Shown here piece after piece: positions 34,640-45,898 of a stretch of DNA of 64,000 bases. The notes under the pieces were generated by a model that ran no database searches, was not told the origin of the DNA, and saw only the letters and a program-made list of their open reading frames with translations. The DNA is from Haematobia irritans (Eukaryota > Arthropoda > Insecta > Diptera > Muscidae), in assembly GCF_050003625.1 (NCBI RefSeq), contig NC_134397.1, positions 268,950,070 through 269,014,069 on the forward strand, in the 5' to 3' direction. Every line of letters starts with the position of its first letter. The stretch's first letter is position 1. The position numbers were made by a program, and so were the translations under genes.

Positions 34640-35640
34640 GGAAATTTATTTTCATTTTTTTCTTCAAAAAGTTAAAATTTGTTTCACCAAAAATTATTTT
34701 TTGTTAAAAATTTTTATTTATAACACGTAAGTACAAAAGTTTTTTAAACAAATCCCGTATGGGTTTGTTTGTATAATGGACTGGACTTGTTATCTTTAAT
34801 TGAAGTTTTTTTCCGATCGGTATATATATGCCCTTCAATCTGCCCTATAAATAGCATTGATTAACTATTCGCGTTACTTGCACATTGATGGCTATAGCAA
34901 TATTTTTGTGTATTGAGCCATGGCATATAGCCCATGGTTTACAAATCGCTTCATCTGTATTTCGATTCTCCATCAGGATAAAAATTAAATTTTTAAAGAT
35001 TAAATATTTGCTTCTACACGAACGAAAAAGACTGTTTTTCATATGTTTGGGTGTAAAAATTATATGTTTGTAACTGCAATTTTTTAACACAATATTTTTA
35101 AGTGCAAGCATATATGTTCATAAACTGGTATAATATGTTTGGGACATATATGTTAAAATGTTTGGAGCATAAAATTGTTGTAAATATAATATGTTTGGAT
35201 GCAAACATATATTCATTTAGAAATAGCCTATAAACATATATGTGTTTATAAAGAGAGACCTAGAGAGTATGCTGCAAGTAAATGAATGGAAGTAACCAAT
35301 TGGCGCATTAAAAAAGTAACTAATTGGCGCATTTCTACCAGTGTATGTCTAAGGTGAAACAATACAAACAACGTTTTGTTCCAATCCTTGAAGTAAAAAG
35401 TGTTTAGGGTATATGTTTGTATTACAGAAGAGAATTGGTGAAAACTAAATGCATATTGTGGAAGAGAGAAAGATAGAAAATTTTTTTTTGTTAAATTTTT
35501 TGCACATCTTATAAAAGGCAAACATCGATGCCATTTATCGAAACATTCTATACATTTTTCCAAGAAACGCTGTTCGTTTGGAAAGAATAATAGGCTATAC
35601 CTACCTTAAGGTGGCTGTCCGTCCGTCGGTTTTCCCATTA
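34640..35640. repeat. Decayed tRNA-module / AACATATATG element
   Basis: A tRNA-like relic near 34915-34985 (TTTCGATTCTCCATCAGG), repeated ATATGTTTGG motifs at 35040-35245 and GTATTACAGAAGAGAATTGG at about 35430 all match 2272-3239 and 4860-5766. The order is scrambled and the termini are not clear. Confidence 0.55.
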
Positions 35641-36169
35641 TTTTTATACCCTCCACCATAGGATGGGGTATATTAACTTTCTCATTCCGTTTGTAACACA
35701 TCAAAATATTGCTCTAAGACCCCATAAAGTATATATATTCTGGGTCGTGGTATATGGTCTCTAACGACCATGCAAAAATTGGTCCACATCGGTTCATAAT
35801 TATATATAGCTCCCATATAAACCGATCCCCAGATTTGGCTTGCGGCGTCTCTAAGAGAAGCAAATTTCATCCAATCCGGTTGTAATTTGGAACATGGTGT
35901 TAGTATATGATCTTTAACATCCGTGCCGGTATTGGTCCATATCGGTCCATAATTATATATAGCCCCCATATAAACCGTTCTCCAGATTTGACCTCCGGAG
36001 CCTCTTGGAGGAGCAAAATTCATCCGATCCGGTTCAAACGTGGTGTTAGTATATGGTCGCTAACATCCATGCAGAAATTGGTACCGATATAGTTATATAT
36101 AGCCGATCTCACACAAAAATTGGTCCATATCGGTTCATAATCATGGTTGGCACTCGAGCCAATAATAAT

Positions 36170-36598
36170 CTACCAAAATTTTATTTCTATAGAAAATTTT
36201 GTTAAAATTTTATTTCTATAGAAAATTTTGTCAAAATTTTATTTCTATAGAAAAATTTGTCAAAATTTTATTTCTATAGAAAATTTTGTCAAAATTTTAT
36301 TTCTATAGAAAATTTTTTTAAAATTGTATTTCTATAGAAAATTTTGTTAAAATTTTGTTAAAATTTTATTTCTTTAGAAAATTTTGTCAAAATTTTATTT
36401 CTATAGAAAATGTTTCAAAATTTTATTTCTATAGAAAATTTTGTCAAAATTTTATTTCTATAGAAAATTTTGTCAAAATTTTATTTCTATAGAAAATTTT
36501 GTCAAAATTTTATTTCTATAGACAATTTTATTAACATTTTATTTCTATAGAAAATTTTGTCAAAATTTTATGTCTATAAAAAAGTTTGTCAAACTGAA
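36170..36598. repeat. 29-bp minisatellite, about 15 units
   Basis: TTTTATTTCTATAGAAAATT plus TTGTCAAAA repeats with few changes. It is the most regular of the minisatellite tracts here. Confidence 0.9.
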
Positions 36599-36605
36599 TT
36601 ATATA

Positions 36606-37557
36606 CCCAGCAAAAACTAGGTAACCACATCTCATTACAATTGACATTACCAGGAGTAAATCTGTCATTACACGTTGCATTACATTGCGGCGAGTTATAA
36701 TGACTAACTTGTAATGACAAAAATAAATACTTCTCGGTAATTTTCGAATTGTTATTCTCAAATTTTATGCAGTTGTAGTTAACGAATTAATAAAATAGAA
36801 TAAATAATGGTACCATTAAGTATAATTATTCACATAATCGAGCACTTACATAAAAAATCAAAGAGAATATGTAATGTAACGGTAATTCTGAAAAATTTTC
36901 TGTTAAGAAATTTTTATCACAAATATTTCATAATAATTGTGTTTAATGACATTGTCATATTATGTTTTAAATAAATGCTTTCTTATACCTCATTCACATT
37001 ACACTTCCAAAATGCGCTTAAACTAAATTTCAAATGTCATTTGCCTTATAAGAAAGAGACTTAAAATCCACTTTTAGTAGATTTTGAACTTTATGTGAAT
37101 TCGATATATTATCACGATTCCAACTCCCTTAAACAACCTACATTTATTTCTATTTTAAGTGTGAACTTAATTTGCATCTTATTTAGATTATTTTTTAGAT
37201 TTTTTGTTTATTTATACAATATTCGTTTCTATTCAAGTAGTTCTCCTATTACAGCATCACTCGCCATATTTTGTAATCGGCGATAGAAATCAATATTTCG
37301 AGATTTGGTTGCCTGAGACAATAAGTGGCTATTTTGCAAGCTTTGGTGTATCTACGAATAAGTCATTACATATTAGGTGATTATATGCTTTAAATTCACT
37401 ACTTATTTATGGCCGAAAATATGCCTGGGGAGAAGTACTTTCCTTCTAGGACATGCGTATGTAAATGTAATCCGAAGCGATGCCTATTAATAAGTGGTTA
37501 TTAATTTTTTATTAGGCTTACCTACAAGATTACCGGGTAATGAGAGTTTTTGCTGGG
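36606..37557. mobile_element. 952-bp MITE with CCCAGCAAAAACT ends, TA target
   Basis: Starts CCCAGCAAAAACTAGGTAAC and ends GAGAGTTTTTGCTGGG. TA flanks at 36604-36605 and 37558-37559, and the unoccupied site in the family A copy at 16550-16562 reads GAATTATATACGTATTT. Many TAATGACA/TGTCATTA motifs lie inside. No transposase frame was found. Confidence 0.9.
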
Positions 37558-37883
37558 TACGTATTTGATCGATCGTTTTTGATTTAATATATACCACGTA
37601 TGGACTTACACACAATTTAGAAGACGGCAAGCGTTACCGCAACTTAAGTAATTCGATTGTGGTTGGCAGTGTTTAGAAGAAGTTTCTACGCAATCCATGG
37701 TGGAGGGTACATAAGCCTTGGCCGTACTTACGGCCGTATAGACTTGTTTTTTTTTTTGCTCAAACAAATCTTTATACATCTGGAAATACCATTTGTTTAA
37801 TAAAAAAATCTTTATTTCCTTATAATAATATCATATGTTTAAAATGTAAACAAAAAATGTTCAGAAAACTGTTGAAAAATGCA

Positions 37884-37889
37884 TTTATT
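37884..37889 (-). terminator. Poly(A) signal AATAAA
   Basis: AATAAA on the minus strand, 53 bases after the stop codon of the cysteine-knot gene, a normal distance for a short 3' UTR. Confidence 0.45.
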
Positions 37890-37941
37890 TGTATGTGAAT
37901 TATAATTTAAATATGCCGTCGATTTAGAGTCCATTACATGT

Positions 37942-38872
37942 TCATGCACATGCTCCATAATCTCTCCAATATTCAAGGGCACAATTATTTGAACAACAAT
38001 CGTCATTTTTAGTGCACTACAAATAAATAAAAAAAGAAACAAACAAAATGAAATTAATTTTAGAACGTACTGGGTAGGTATACCCGAAAAAATTTATTAT
38101 GTAAAGTTTCATTTATTCTATGAAAAAGTCCATTCATTTAAAAAAAAATTTAAAAAAATTATGTAAACTTATGTATCTGTATTAGTCCTTTAACTACCAT
38201 GTAAAAATTGTCCCACATAGGTCGATAAATATTTACACCTCCATATATACTGATCCCCAGATGTGAATTCCGGATCGTCAAATTTCATCAAATCCGGTTG
38301 GAATTTACCATACGAAAATTGGTTTATATCGGTTCAAAATTATTTATAGACTCATCTGTATAATCCGATAAAGAACTAAAGAGGCTATATTGGTATTTTA
38401 TCTGCATGTTTCTATTTAGCATAGACTCCCTATGGACTAACTTGCAATTTAGAAGGCAATAATGAGAAATAGAAACTAAACATTGCAATCGGAAATTGTT
38501 ACCACAACCCGAGTAATTCAATTGTGGAGGGTACATAAGAGTCGGCCATGCCGAACTTTCGGATGTATTTACTGGTTTTATATTACAGTGACACGCACAA
38601 AACAATAATGATTTTACTACTAACTATTTTATTATATATTGAGTTCACAGTACCACAGATGAATACAATTTTATTTCGCTGTGAAGTGAAATTTTCGAAT
38701 TGTTGAGATTTCTCATGAATCGGTGGATATATATAAATATTCTATTGGATCATACCTGTACACTTAATCCTTTACATATGGTTGAGAGTTTTTCTGTTGC
38801 TAACCACTCCGATTTCACTGATATGCCCAATACTAATAGTACTAGAAAAATATAAAATATTACAGAGTTCAT
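37942..38872 (-). CDS. Small secreted cysteine-knot peptide gene, two exons
   Basis: Exon 1 is complement 38756-38872 and exon 2 complement 37942-38016; the 739-bp intron has donor GTATGA and acceptor TTATTTGTAG after a pyrimidine-rich tract. Both junctions are in phase 0, giving 63 residues. Residues 1 to about 21 form a classic signal peptide with a hydrophobic core at 4-17. Six cysteines at 33, 40, 46, 47, 51 and 62 give C-x6-C-x5-CC-x3-C-x10-C, the inhibitor-cystine-knot (knottin) spacing. The exon break falls just before the second cysteine. A TATA box lies about 116 bases upstream of the ATG and AATAAA 53 bases after the stop. The product is probably extracellular. Knottins include defence peptides, enzyme inhibitors and channel-active peptides, so I do not assign a role. 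Expression is not shown by sequence alone. Confidence 0.7.
38155..38580 (+). repeat. Family A right-end fragment in the intron
   Basis: TTTACACCTCCATATATACT, GGATCGTCAAATTTCATC and GGAGGGTACATAAGAGTC with the GGCCATGCC hairpin and TTTACTGGTTTTA end. It is inside the intron of the cysteine-knot gene and opposite to it in orientation. Confidence 0.7.
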
Positions 38873-38987
38873 ATTTGTGAGAACGTAGAAGGTTGCGTGA
38901 TTAAAGGTTTCTGTTATATTCACTTCATAGAAAATTCATTATTGCTAGTTTCAATTGTAGTTAAAACTAAAAAGGAATTAGTCATGC

Positions 38988-38995
38988 TATATATA
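38988..38995 (-). promoter_or_regulatory. TATA box for the cysteine-knot gene
   Basis: TATATATA within GGTTATATATAGC on the minus strand. A start about 25-30 bases further would leave a 5' leader of roughly 85-90 bases before the ATG at 38872. In AT-rich DNA this alone is weak evidence; the position makes it plausible. Confidence 0.4.
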
Positions 38996-39185
38996 ACCTA
39001 ATTACAATAAAGTATAGAGATGTATACATTAGATTTATCTGATTATGCAAGTTGGACTTCCAAATACTGAAAATGAAATTTTCAATTGTTTTACACTGTT
39101 GAAGAACTGACACCAAGAAAAGATTTGATGAGTGCTTGGTGGATGCGGAAAGGATTCATCGATTATGAAATTTCATTGACATTAT

Positions 39186-42100
39186 TTTATACCTTCCACC
39201 ATAGGGTGTGGGGTATATTAACTTTGCCATTCCGTTTGTAACACATCGAAATATTGCTCTAAGACCGCATAAAGTCAATATATTCTGGGTCGTGGTGAAA
39301 TTCTGAACCGATCTAAGCATGTCCGCCCGTCCGTCTGTTGAAATCATGATAACTTAAGAACGAAACAAGCTATCGACTTGAAACTTGGCATAAGTAGTTG
39401 TTATTTATGTAGGGCGGATGGTATTGTAAATGGGCCATATCGGACCACTTTTACGTGTAGCCCCCATATAAACCGACCCCCAGATTTGGCTTGCAGAGCT
39501 TTTTGGAGGAGCAAAATTCATCCGATCCGGTTGAAATTTGGTATGTGGTGTTAGTATATGGTCTATAACAACCATGCAAAAATTGGTCCACATCGGTGCA
39601 TAATTATATATAGCCTCCATATAAACCGATCACCAGATTTGACCTCCGTAGCCTCTTGGTAGAACAAAATTCATCTGATTCAGTTGAAATTTGGTACGTG
39701 GTGTTAATATATGGCTTCAAACACCCGTGCAAAAATTGGTCCAAATCGGTCCATAATTATATATAGCCCCCATATAAACCGATCCCCAGATTTGTCCTCC
39801 GGAGCCCCTTGGAAGAGCAAAATTCATCCGATTCGGTTGAAATTTGGGACGTGATGTTAGTATATGGTATCCAACAACCAGGGCTGTGGAGTCGAGCCAA
39901 TTTTGCTCGACTCCGACTCCGACTCCAGCATTTTTCATCAGCTCGACTCCGACTCCGACTCCGGAGTCGACTCCGGGTAATATATCTAAATCTCATTTTA
40001 ATACCACAAATTTGTAGTTCTATTGTGGGGGTGCCGTAAGTGGATCGATATAAAGTATCGTATTTATTTATGTGTGCAAAAAAAGGTCTTAATTTCACTT
40101 TAGATGCCAATTGAACTCTATATTTAAAATTTAGGGCAATGTTTAATAAATAAAATAATGATATAAATACCCATCATAATATGAGAAGATACCAACAGTA
40201 TATGTATTTGTGGACCAAAATTATTGATACTATCTCAAATCCTTTAAATTTGTTGCGAACTATATGCATGAATTTGAATCTGAATCTATTTAGGCAAAAT
40301 TGTATATACTTCTACAAAATCTATGTACTTAAAATTTAAAACTAACGTTATGGGACGTAACACAATTTTAACAACAAATAAAAATGCAAGGAAAGTCTAA
40401 AGTCGGGCTGGCCGATTATAATATACTCTGCACAACTTTGTATTTAGATCTACATTTTGATAAAATCTCAAATCAAACTTCTACAAAATCTCGGGCAATA
40501 TTTGGGGAATATTTATAATTGTTTAGACAATTTTGCAAAAATGCATTTATGATTCATTCATTGAAAAATTTGAAAATTTGAGTCATTTCTACAAGTTTAC
40601 GACTTAGCAGTGAGTATCAGTAAGCATACAATTTTGAAAAAATTTTTGTCTAGTAAATAAAATTTTGACTAAATTTTCTATAGAAATAATATTTTGGCAA
40701 AATTTTCTATAGAAATCCAATTTTGACAAAATATATAGAAATAAAATTTAGAATAAAATTTGGCTAAATTTTGTATAGAAATAAAAGTTTGAAAAAATTA
40801 TTAATAGAAATACAATTAAAAAAAATTGTGTATTAATTTTACAAAATTTTCTATAGAAATAAAATTTTGCAAAATATTCTATAGAAACAAAATTTTGACT
40901 AAATTTTATATAGAAATAATATTTTGAATACATTTTTTATAGCAGTGAGTTTCAGTGAGCATCAGTAAGAAAACAAATTTGAGAAAATTTGCTATAGAAA
41001 TAAAATTTGACAATTTTTTCTTATAGAAATAAAATTTTGATAAAATGTTCACTAAAAATATGATTTAGGAAAAAATTTTGTGTAGAAAATAAAATTCTGC
41101 CAAATATTCTACAGAAACAAAATTTTGACTAAATTTCCTACAGAAACAAAATTTTGACAAAATTTTCTATAGAAATAAAATTTTGAAAAAATTTTCTATT
41201 GAAATAACATTTTGACCAAATTTTCTAATAAAAAAATCTATTACTATAAAATATTGGCAAAATTTTCTATAGAAATAAAATTTTGATTTAAATTTTTATA
41301 GAAATAAACTTATCAATAGAAATAAAATTTTGAAAAAAAAATTGTGTAACAAACTAAATTTTGCAAAATTTTCTATAAAAACAAAATTTTGACTCAATTT
41401 AAATAAATTCAATAAAATTTTGACTAAATTTCCCATAGAAAAAAATATTTCTATAGTAATAAAATTTTGAATAAATTTTTTATAGAAATAAAATTTTGAC
41501 AAAATTTGCTATAGAAATAAAATTTTGACAAAACTTTTTATAGAAATAACATTTTGACAATTTTTCTATAAAAAACAACTTTGAAAAAATTTTCTGTCAA
41601 TATTCCACATATGTATATGGCCTTAAGATAAAATTAAACAAAATAATTTCGATTGTTCGAAATATTTCAAATAAATTGATATGGGCATTAAAATGGATCG
41701 ATACAGCCTATCTTCTAGTCTAGCATTCTAGGAAACATAAAAAGATAGTCGTAATTGGAAGTTAATTTTCATTTACAATCATGCTGTACATTGGTCGAAT
41801 GAATAACGCAATGGAAACTAATTTGCGTAAAAACTTGCTTAGTTACAAAAATGTGAAGTATTTTAAAAAATTTGGTTTAGCCGGAGTCGGAGTCGAGCAA
41901 AATTTTTACGACTCCGACTCCGACTCCAGCAAAATCTTCAGACTCCGACTCCGACTCCACAGCCCTGCCAACAACCATGCAGGAATTGGTTCATATCAGT
42001 CTATAATTATATATAGCCCCCATATAAACCGATCCCCAGATTTGACCTTCGGTGCCTTGTGGAGAAGCAAAATTCATCCGATCTGGTTGAAATTTGGTAC

Positions 42101-42685
42101 GTGGTGTTAGTATATGATATTTAACAACCATGCCAAAAGTGGTCCATATCAGTCCTTAATCATATATAGCCCCCATATAAATCCACAGATTTGGTTTTGG
42201 AGCCTCTTGGATGAGCAAATTTCATCCTAGTCAGTTGAAATTTGGTACATTGTGCTAGTATATGTTATGGCCGTTAATAAACATGCCTTACTAGGTCCAT
42301 ATCGGTCTATAGATATATATTGCCTTCAGATAAATCGATCCCCAATCACACAAAAATTGGTCCATATCAAGTTCATAATTGTATATAGTCCATATATAAG
42401 CGACGCCCATATTTCAATTCTGGCTACCTATGTACCGTGCAAAATTCAATATCGATTCGTAATTATTTGTAGACTTACCTACACATACCTTTTTTTAATA
42501 TATACCACATATGGACTAACTCACAATTTAGAAAACGATGTTAAGATGTTTTAAGATACCACAACCCAAGTCATTCGATTGTGGATGACAGTCTTTCGTA
42601 GAAGTTTCCACGCAATCCATGGTGGAGGGTACATAAGATGCGGCCTGGCCGAACTTACGGCCGTATATCCTTGTTTATATTATTT
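39186..42685 (+). repeat. Family A element split by a hAT-like element
   Basis: Starts TTATACCTTCCACCATAGGG with GTCCGCCCGTCCGTCTG, has four to five units, is cut at 39878 by the hAT-like element, resumes at 41968 with CCAACAACCATGCAGG, and ends GCGGCCTGGCCGAACTTACG then TATATCCTTGTTTA. Confidence 0.85.
39879..41967. mobile_element. hAT-like element, 2.1 kb, 8-bp target duplication
   Basis: Ends CAGGGCTGTGGAGTCG and its complement. CCAACAAC flanks both sides (39871-39878 and 41968-41975), and the duplicated site lies in family A text. Both subterminal regions carry runs of GGAGTC/GACTCC. The middle has AATTGAACTCTATATTTAAA, GATTATAATATACTCTGCAC and a long degenerate 29-bp minisatellite (about 40650-41595). 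No transposase is encoded. Eight-base duplication and CAGGG ends point to hAT. Confidence 0.85.
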
Positions 42686-43713
42686 TTATTGTTTGAATAA
42701 ATTCATGTTACACAATAATTTAATAATTACATTTTAAAACTTCAGTTACATATCAAAACTTAAACATTTGGCCTTATTTGGTTAACAAAAATGCATTAAA
42801 AAATATTAAAAAGGAGATAAAGTGTGATTAGAATTTCGACTACCCAATATTAGGGCTAGACCGCTGTGGGGTTATTAATACATATCAAAGTTATTATATC
42901 TCGAACAAACGTCTTTCCTTGATAATGCTTTTTTTTTTTGCTGCAGCATTTTATTCACATAAGCTTTAATTTTATTCTTTTATATTCCACTTGTTTGTTT
43001 ATATCACAGTGCTCCGTCCTTCTGGCAATGAATCAACCATTTCGTCTCATTGAGAGAAGAAATGTTCTTGCGGTTTCTTGTGCAAAATTCAATATCGATT
43101 CGTAATTATTTGTAGACTTACCTACACATACCTTTTTTTTTTTAATATATACCACATATGGACTAATTCAAAATTTAGAAAACGATGTTAAGATGTTTTA
43201 AGATACCACAACCCAAGTAATTCGATTGTGGATGACAGTCTTTCGTAGAAGTTTCCACGCAATCCATGGTGGAGGGTACATAAGATGCGGCCTGGCCGAA
43301 CTGACGGCCGTATATACGTGTTTATACTATTTTTATTGTTTGAATAAATTCATGTTACACAATAATTTAATAATTACATTTTAAACCTTCAGTTACATAT
43401 CAAAACTTAAACATTTGGCCTTATTTGGTTAACAAAAATGCATTAAAAAATATTAAAAAGTGTGATTAGAATTTCGACTACCCAATATTAGGGCTAGACC
43501 GCTGTGGGGTTATTAATACATATCAAAGTTATTATATCTCGAACAAACATCTTTCCTTGATAATGCTTTTTTTTTGCTGCAGCATTTTATTCACATAAGC
43601 TTTAATTTTATTCTTTTATATTCCACTTGTTTGTTTATATCACAGTGCTCCGTCCTTCTGGCAATGAATCAACCATTTCCTCTCATTGAGAGAAGAAATG
43701 TTCTTGCGGTTTC
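42438..43713 (+). repeat. Recent tandem duplication, two copies of about 640 bp
   Basis: Copy 1 (42438-43080) and copy 2 (43081-43713) both start TGCAAAATTCAATATCGATT and end TTCTTGCGGTTTCTT. They differ by few substitutions, a 9-base loss (GAGATAAAG region, near 42810) and small T-run changes. Each contains a family A end plus otherwise unique DNA, so this is a segmental duplication and not transposition. Confidence 0.9.
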
Positions 43714-44265
43714 TTTCGTAACATCAAAGAGACCACAAATGCAAATGCGCTGAATACAAATGAAAAACTCAATATACATAAGTTCCAATTAAATATGTAC
43801 ATAACAAAACTCATATGATATTATTTATTTACTCCACATGCTCCAATAGTTGTAAAACTTAACATACATAAAACGGATGCTTGTTGTAAATGTAATGACT
43901 TTATAATGATAATACACTGAAAAAAACATTTCACAAAAATTAAGCTACACTTGTGGTTTAGTCAATGCATGGTTTTAATCTGAAATCAAAAACAACAATA
44001 ATGACTGAAGAATAAACCAACAATAACTAACAAAATGAATGAATAATTATTATCTTGAACTTTTTTTGGAGTTCATGCATAAGAAAAATGAACTTTAAAA
44101 GTCTCTTTAATGAAAATGTCGATAATGAAAAAAATTTATAATTTTGCATAACCGTAGAAAATTTCAAAATTTATAGAAATTTCATGTAGCGTAGTATGAA
44201 CTTATTGGACGTAAAACTGTCATATGTTAAAAACCAAATCATGTTAATTTTAAAGACCAACTAGG
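43714..44265. other. No gene recognised
   Basis: AT-rich DNA. TTTAGTCAATGCATGG at about 43955 also occurs near 20970, marking a shared flank of unknown nature. Confidence 0.4.
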
Positions 44266-44921
44266 AAACAAATTCATTCGGTCAGTTCCCTTCTTCATTG
44301 TAAATTTCGTTTGCTTATTGTCCATTTCGAAACAAGTCGTCCAGATAGTTCGTCAAGATTTTGGGTTTATATTGTATACTTCCAACCATACCTCCCAATA
44401 AATCCTTCATTACAATATCCACTATGACTGGTGAAGCAGGAGAGCCCATGGGTAATCATTTTTGTTGTTCATAAAACTTATCCTCATATTTAAAATACCT
44501 ACACCGAAAACTTTACTGAAATATTTACGTGATATTAAAAATTACTCAACTTCAATTTTAGGATGCGAAATATACACACTATTAAGGAAAAATTTCTTTA
44601 AAATAATGACATTTTAATGAAAAGAAAGTTTCTAATCTTTGCTTCAAAAAAATTTTCATTAAAATTAGGACATGCATTTTGAAAATTTGCGTCCCTTCGC
44701 ATGTCTTTAAACTAAGGCAAATTTTCCTTAAAGTAAAGAAACACATTTTTGATTTAAAGAATTCGTCCTCAATATTGAATCTTTAGATATAAGATAAAAA
44801 CCCTTCAAATATAGGCTAAGACTTATTTTAAGGATTTAGCATCTTTAGTTAAAATTTTTTTTTTTTTTTGGAATTAAGAATTTTTTTTACTTCGAAGTAT
44901 CCGTCATAATTTGGATTCTTA

Positions 44922-45868
44922 TACCCTTCACCACTACTGTGGTACAGGTTATAATAAGTTTGTGCATTTGTATGTAATGCCAAGAAGGAAAAGCCTAAGA
45001 CCCATCGTTTAGTATACCGATCGTCTTAGAATTAAATTCAATGTCCGTCTGTCTGTCTATCTGCATATGTAATTTTGTGGGCAAAGTACAGGTCTCAGTT
45101 TAAGTCCGATCGTCTTCAAATTTGGCACAAAGTTTTACTTTGGCTCAAAGACAATCGCTATCGATTTTGAAAAAATTTAGATGTAGCTGCCATATATATT
45201 TATTTGTAGCTGCCATATATATTTATCACCGATCTGGATATAATTGACGTATTTATCAACGTAATTTTCTTAAAAATTCGTACAGCCAAATGGTTTATGG
45301 CTCTCGTAAAATATGCAAATTATCAGCCAAATCGGTTTAGATTTAGATATAGCTTCCATATATATCTTTCGTCCGATTTGCACTTATATGGCCTCAAAAG
45401 CCAGAGTTTTGTCCTGATTTGCTTCAAATTTTACACAAGGAGTACGTTTAATAGTATCGTTAATTGTGCCAAATTTAATTGAAATCGATTCAGATTTAGA
45501 TATAGCTTCCATATATATCATTCGCCCGATTTGGACTTCCTATCAGTCTAATACACACCTATCGACCGATAAATCATAAATAAGCTTTTGCGAAGTTGCC
45601 TCAGATTTAAATGTTTCCCATATTTTTTAGTAACATTGTGCTTCATCCGAGGGCATCAGCCGATCTAAATGTTAGTTCTAGAGATTTTGTAGAAGTAAAA
45701 AAAAAATTGTCTCCGAATCGGTTAAGATATAAATATTTGTATATGGGAATATAAACCTTCATGAAGGAGTTGAGAGGTAACACAAATTTTGGTCTACAAA
45801 TTGGTGAAGGGTATAATATAGTCGGCTCGGCCCGATTTTAGACTTTACTTACTTGTTAAACTGATATT
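44922..45868 (-). repeat. Family B element inside the MITE
   Basis: TATACCCTTCACCACTACTG...GGTACAGGTTATAATAAG begins it, ATGTCCGTCTGTCTG follows, then units and the end GTCGGCTCGGCCCGATTTTA then CTTACTTGTT. Compared with the empty copy at 33180-33225, it sits between T and T with no clear target duplication. Confidence 0.75.
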
Positions 45869-45898
45869 TGTTTGTACGTGAATAGCTTTATTAATATA

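Larger units (their letters stand above)
35643..37746 (+). repeat. Family A element with minisatellite and 952-bp MITE
   Basis: Starts TTATACCCTCCACCATAGGA, lacks the CCGTCCG block, has about three units, then GGTTGGCACTCGAGCC, a 29-bp minisatellite, the MITE at 36606-37557, and ends GTACTTACGGCCGTATAGAC then TTGTTTT. Confidence 0.8.

Noticed and set aside
35246..35563. 105-codon minus-strand frame
   Set aside because: Overlaps decayed tRNA-module element sequence shared with other loci.
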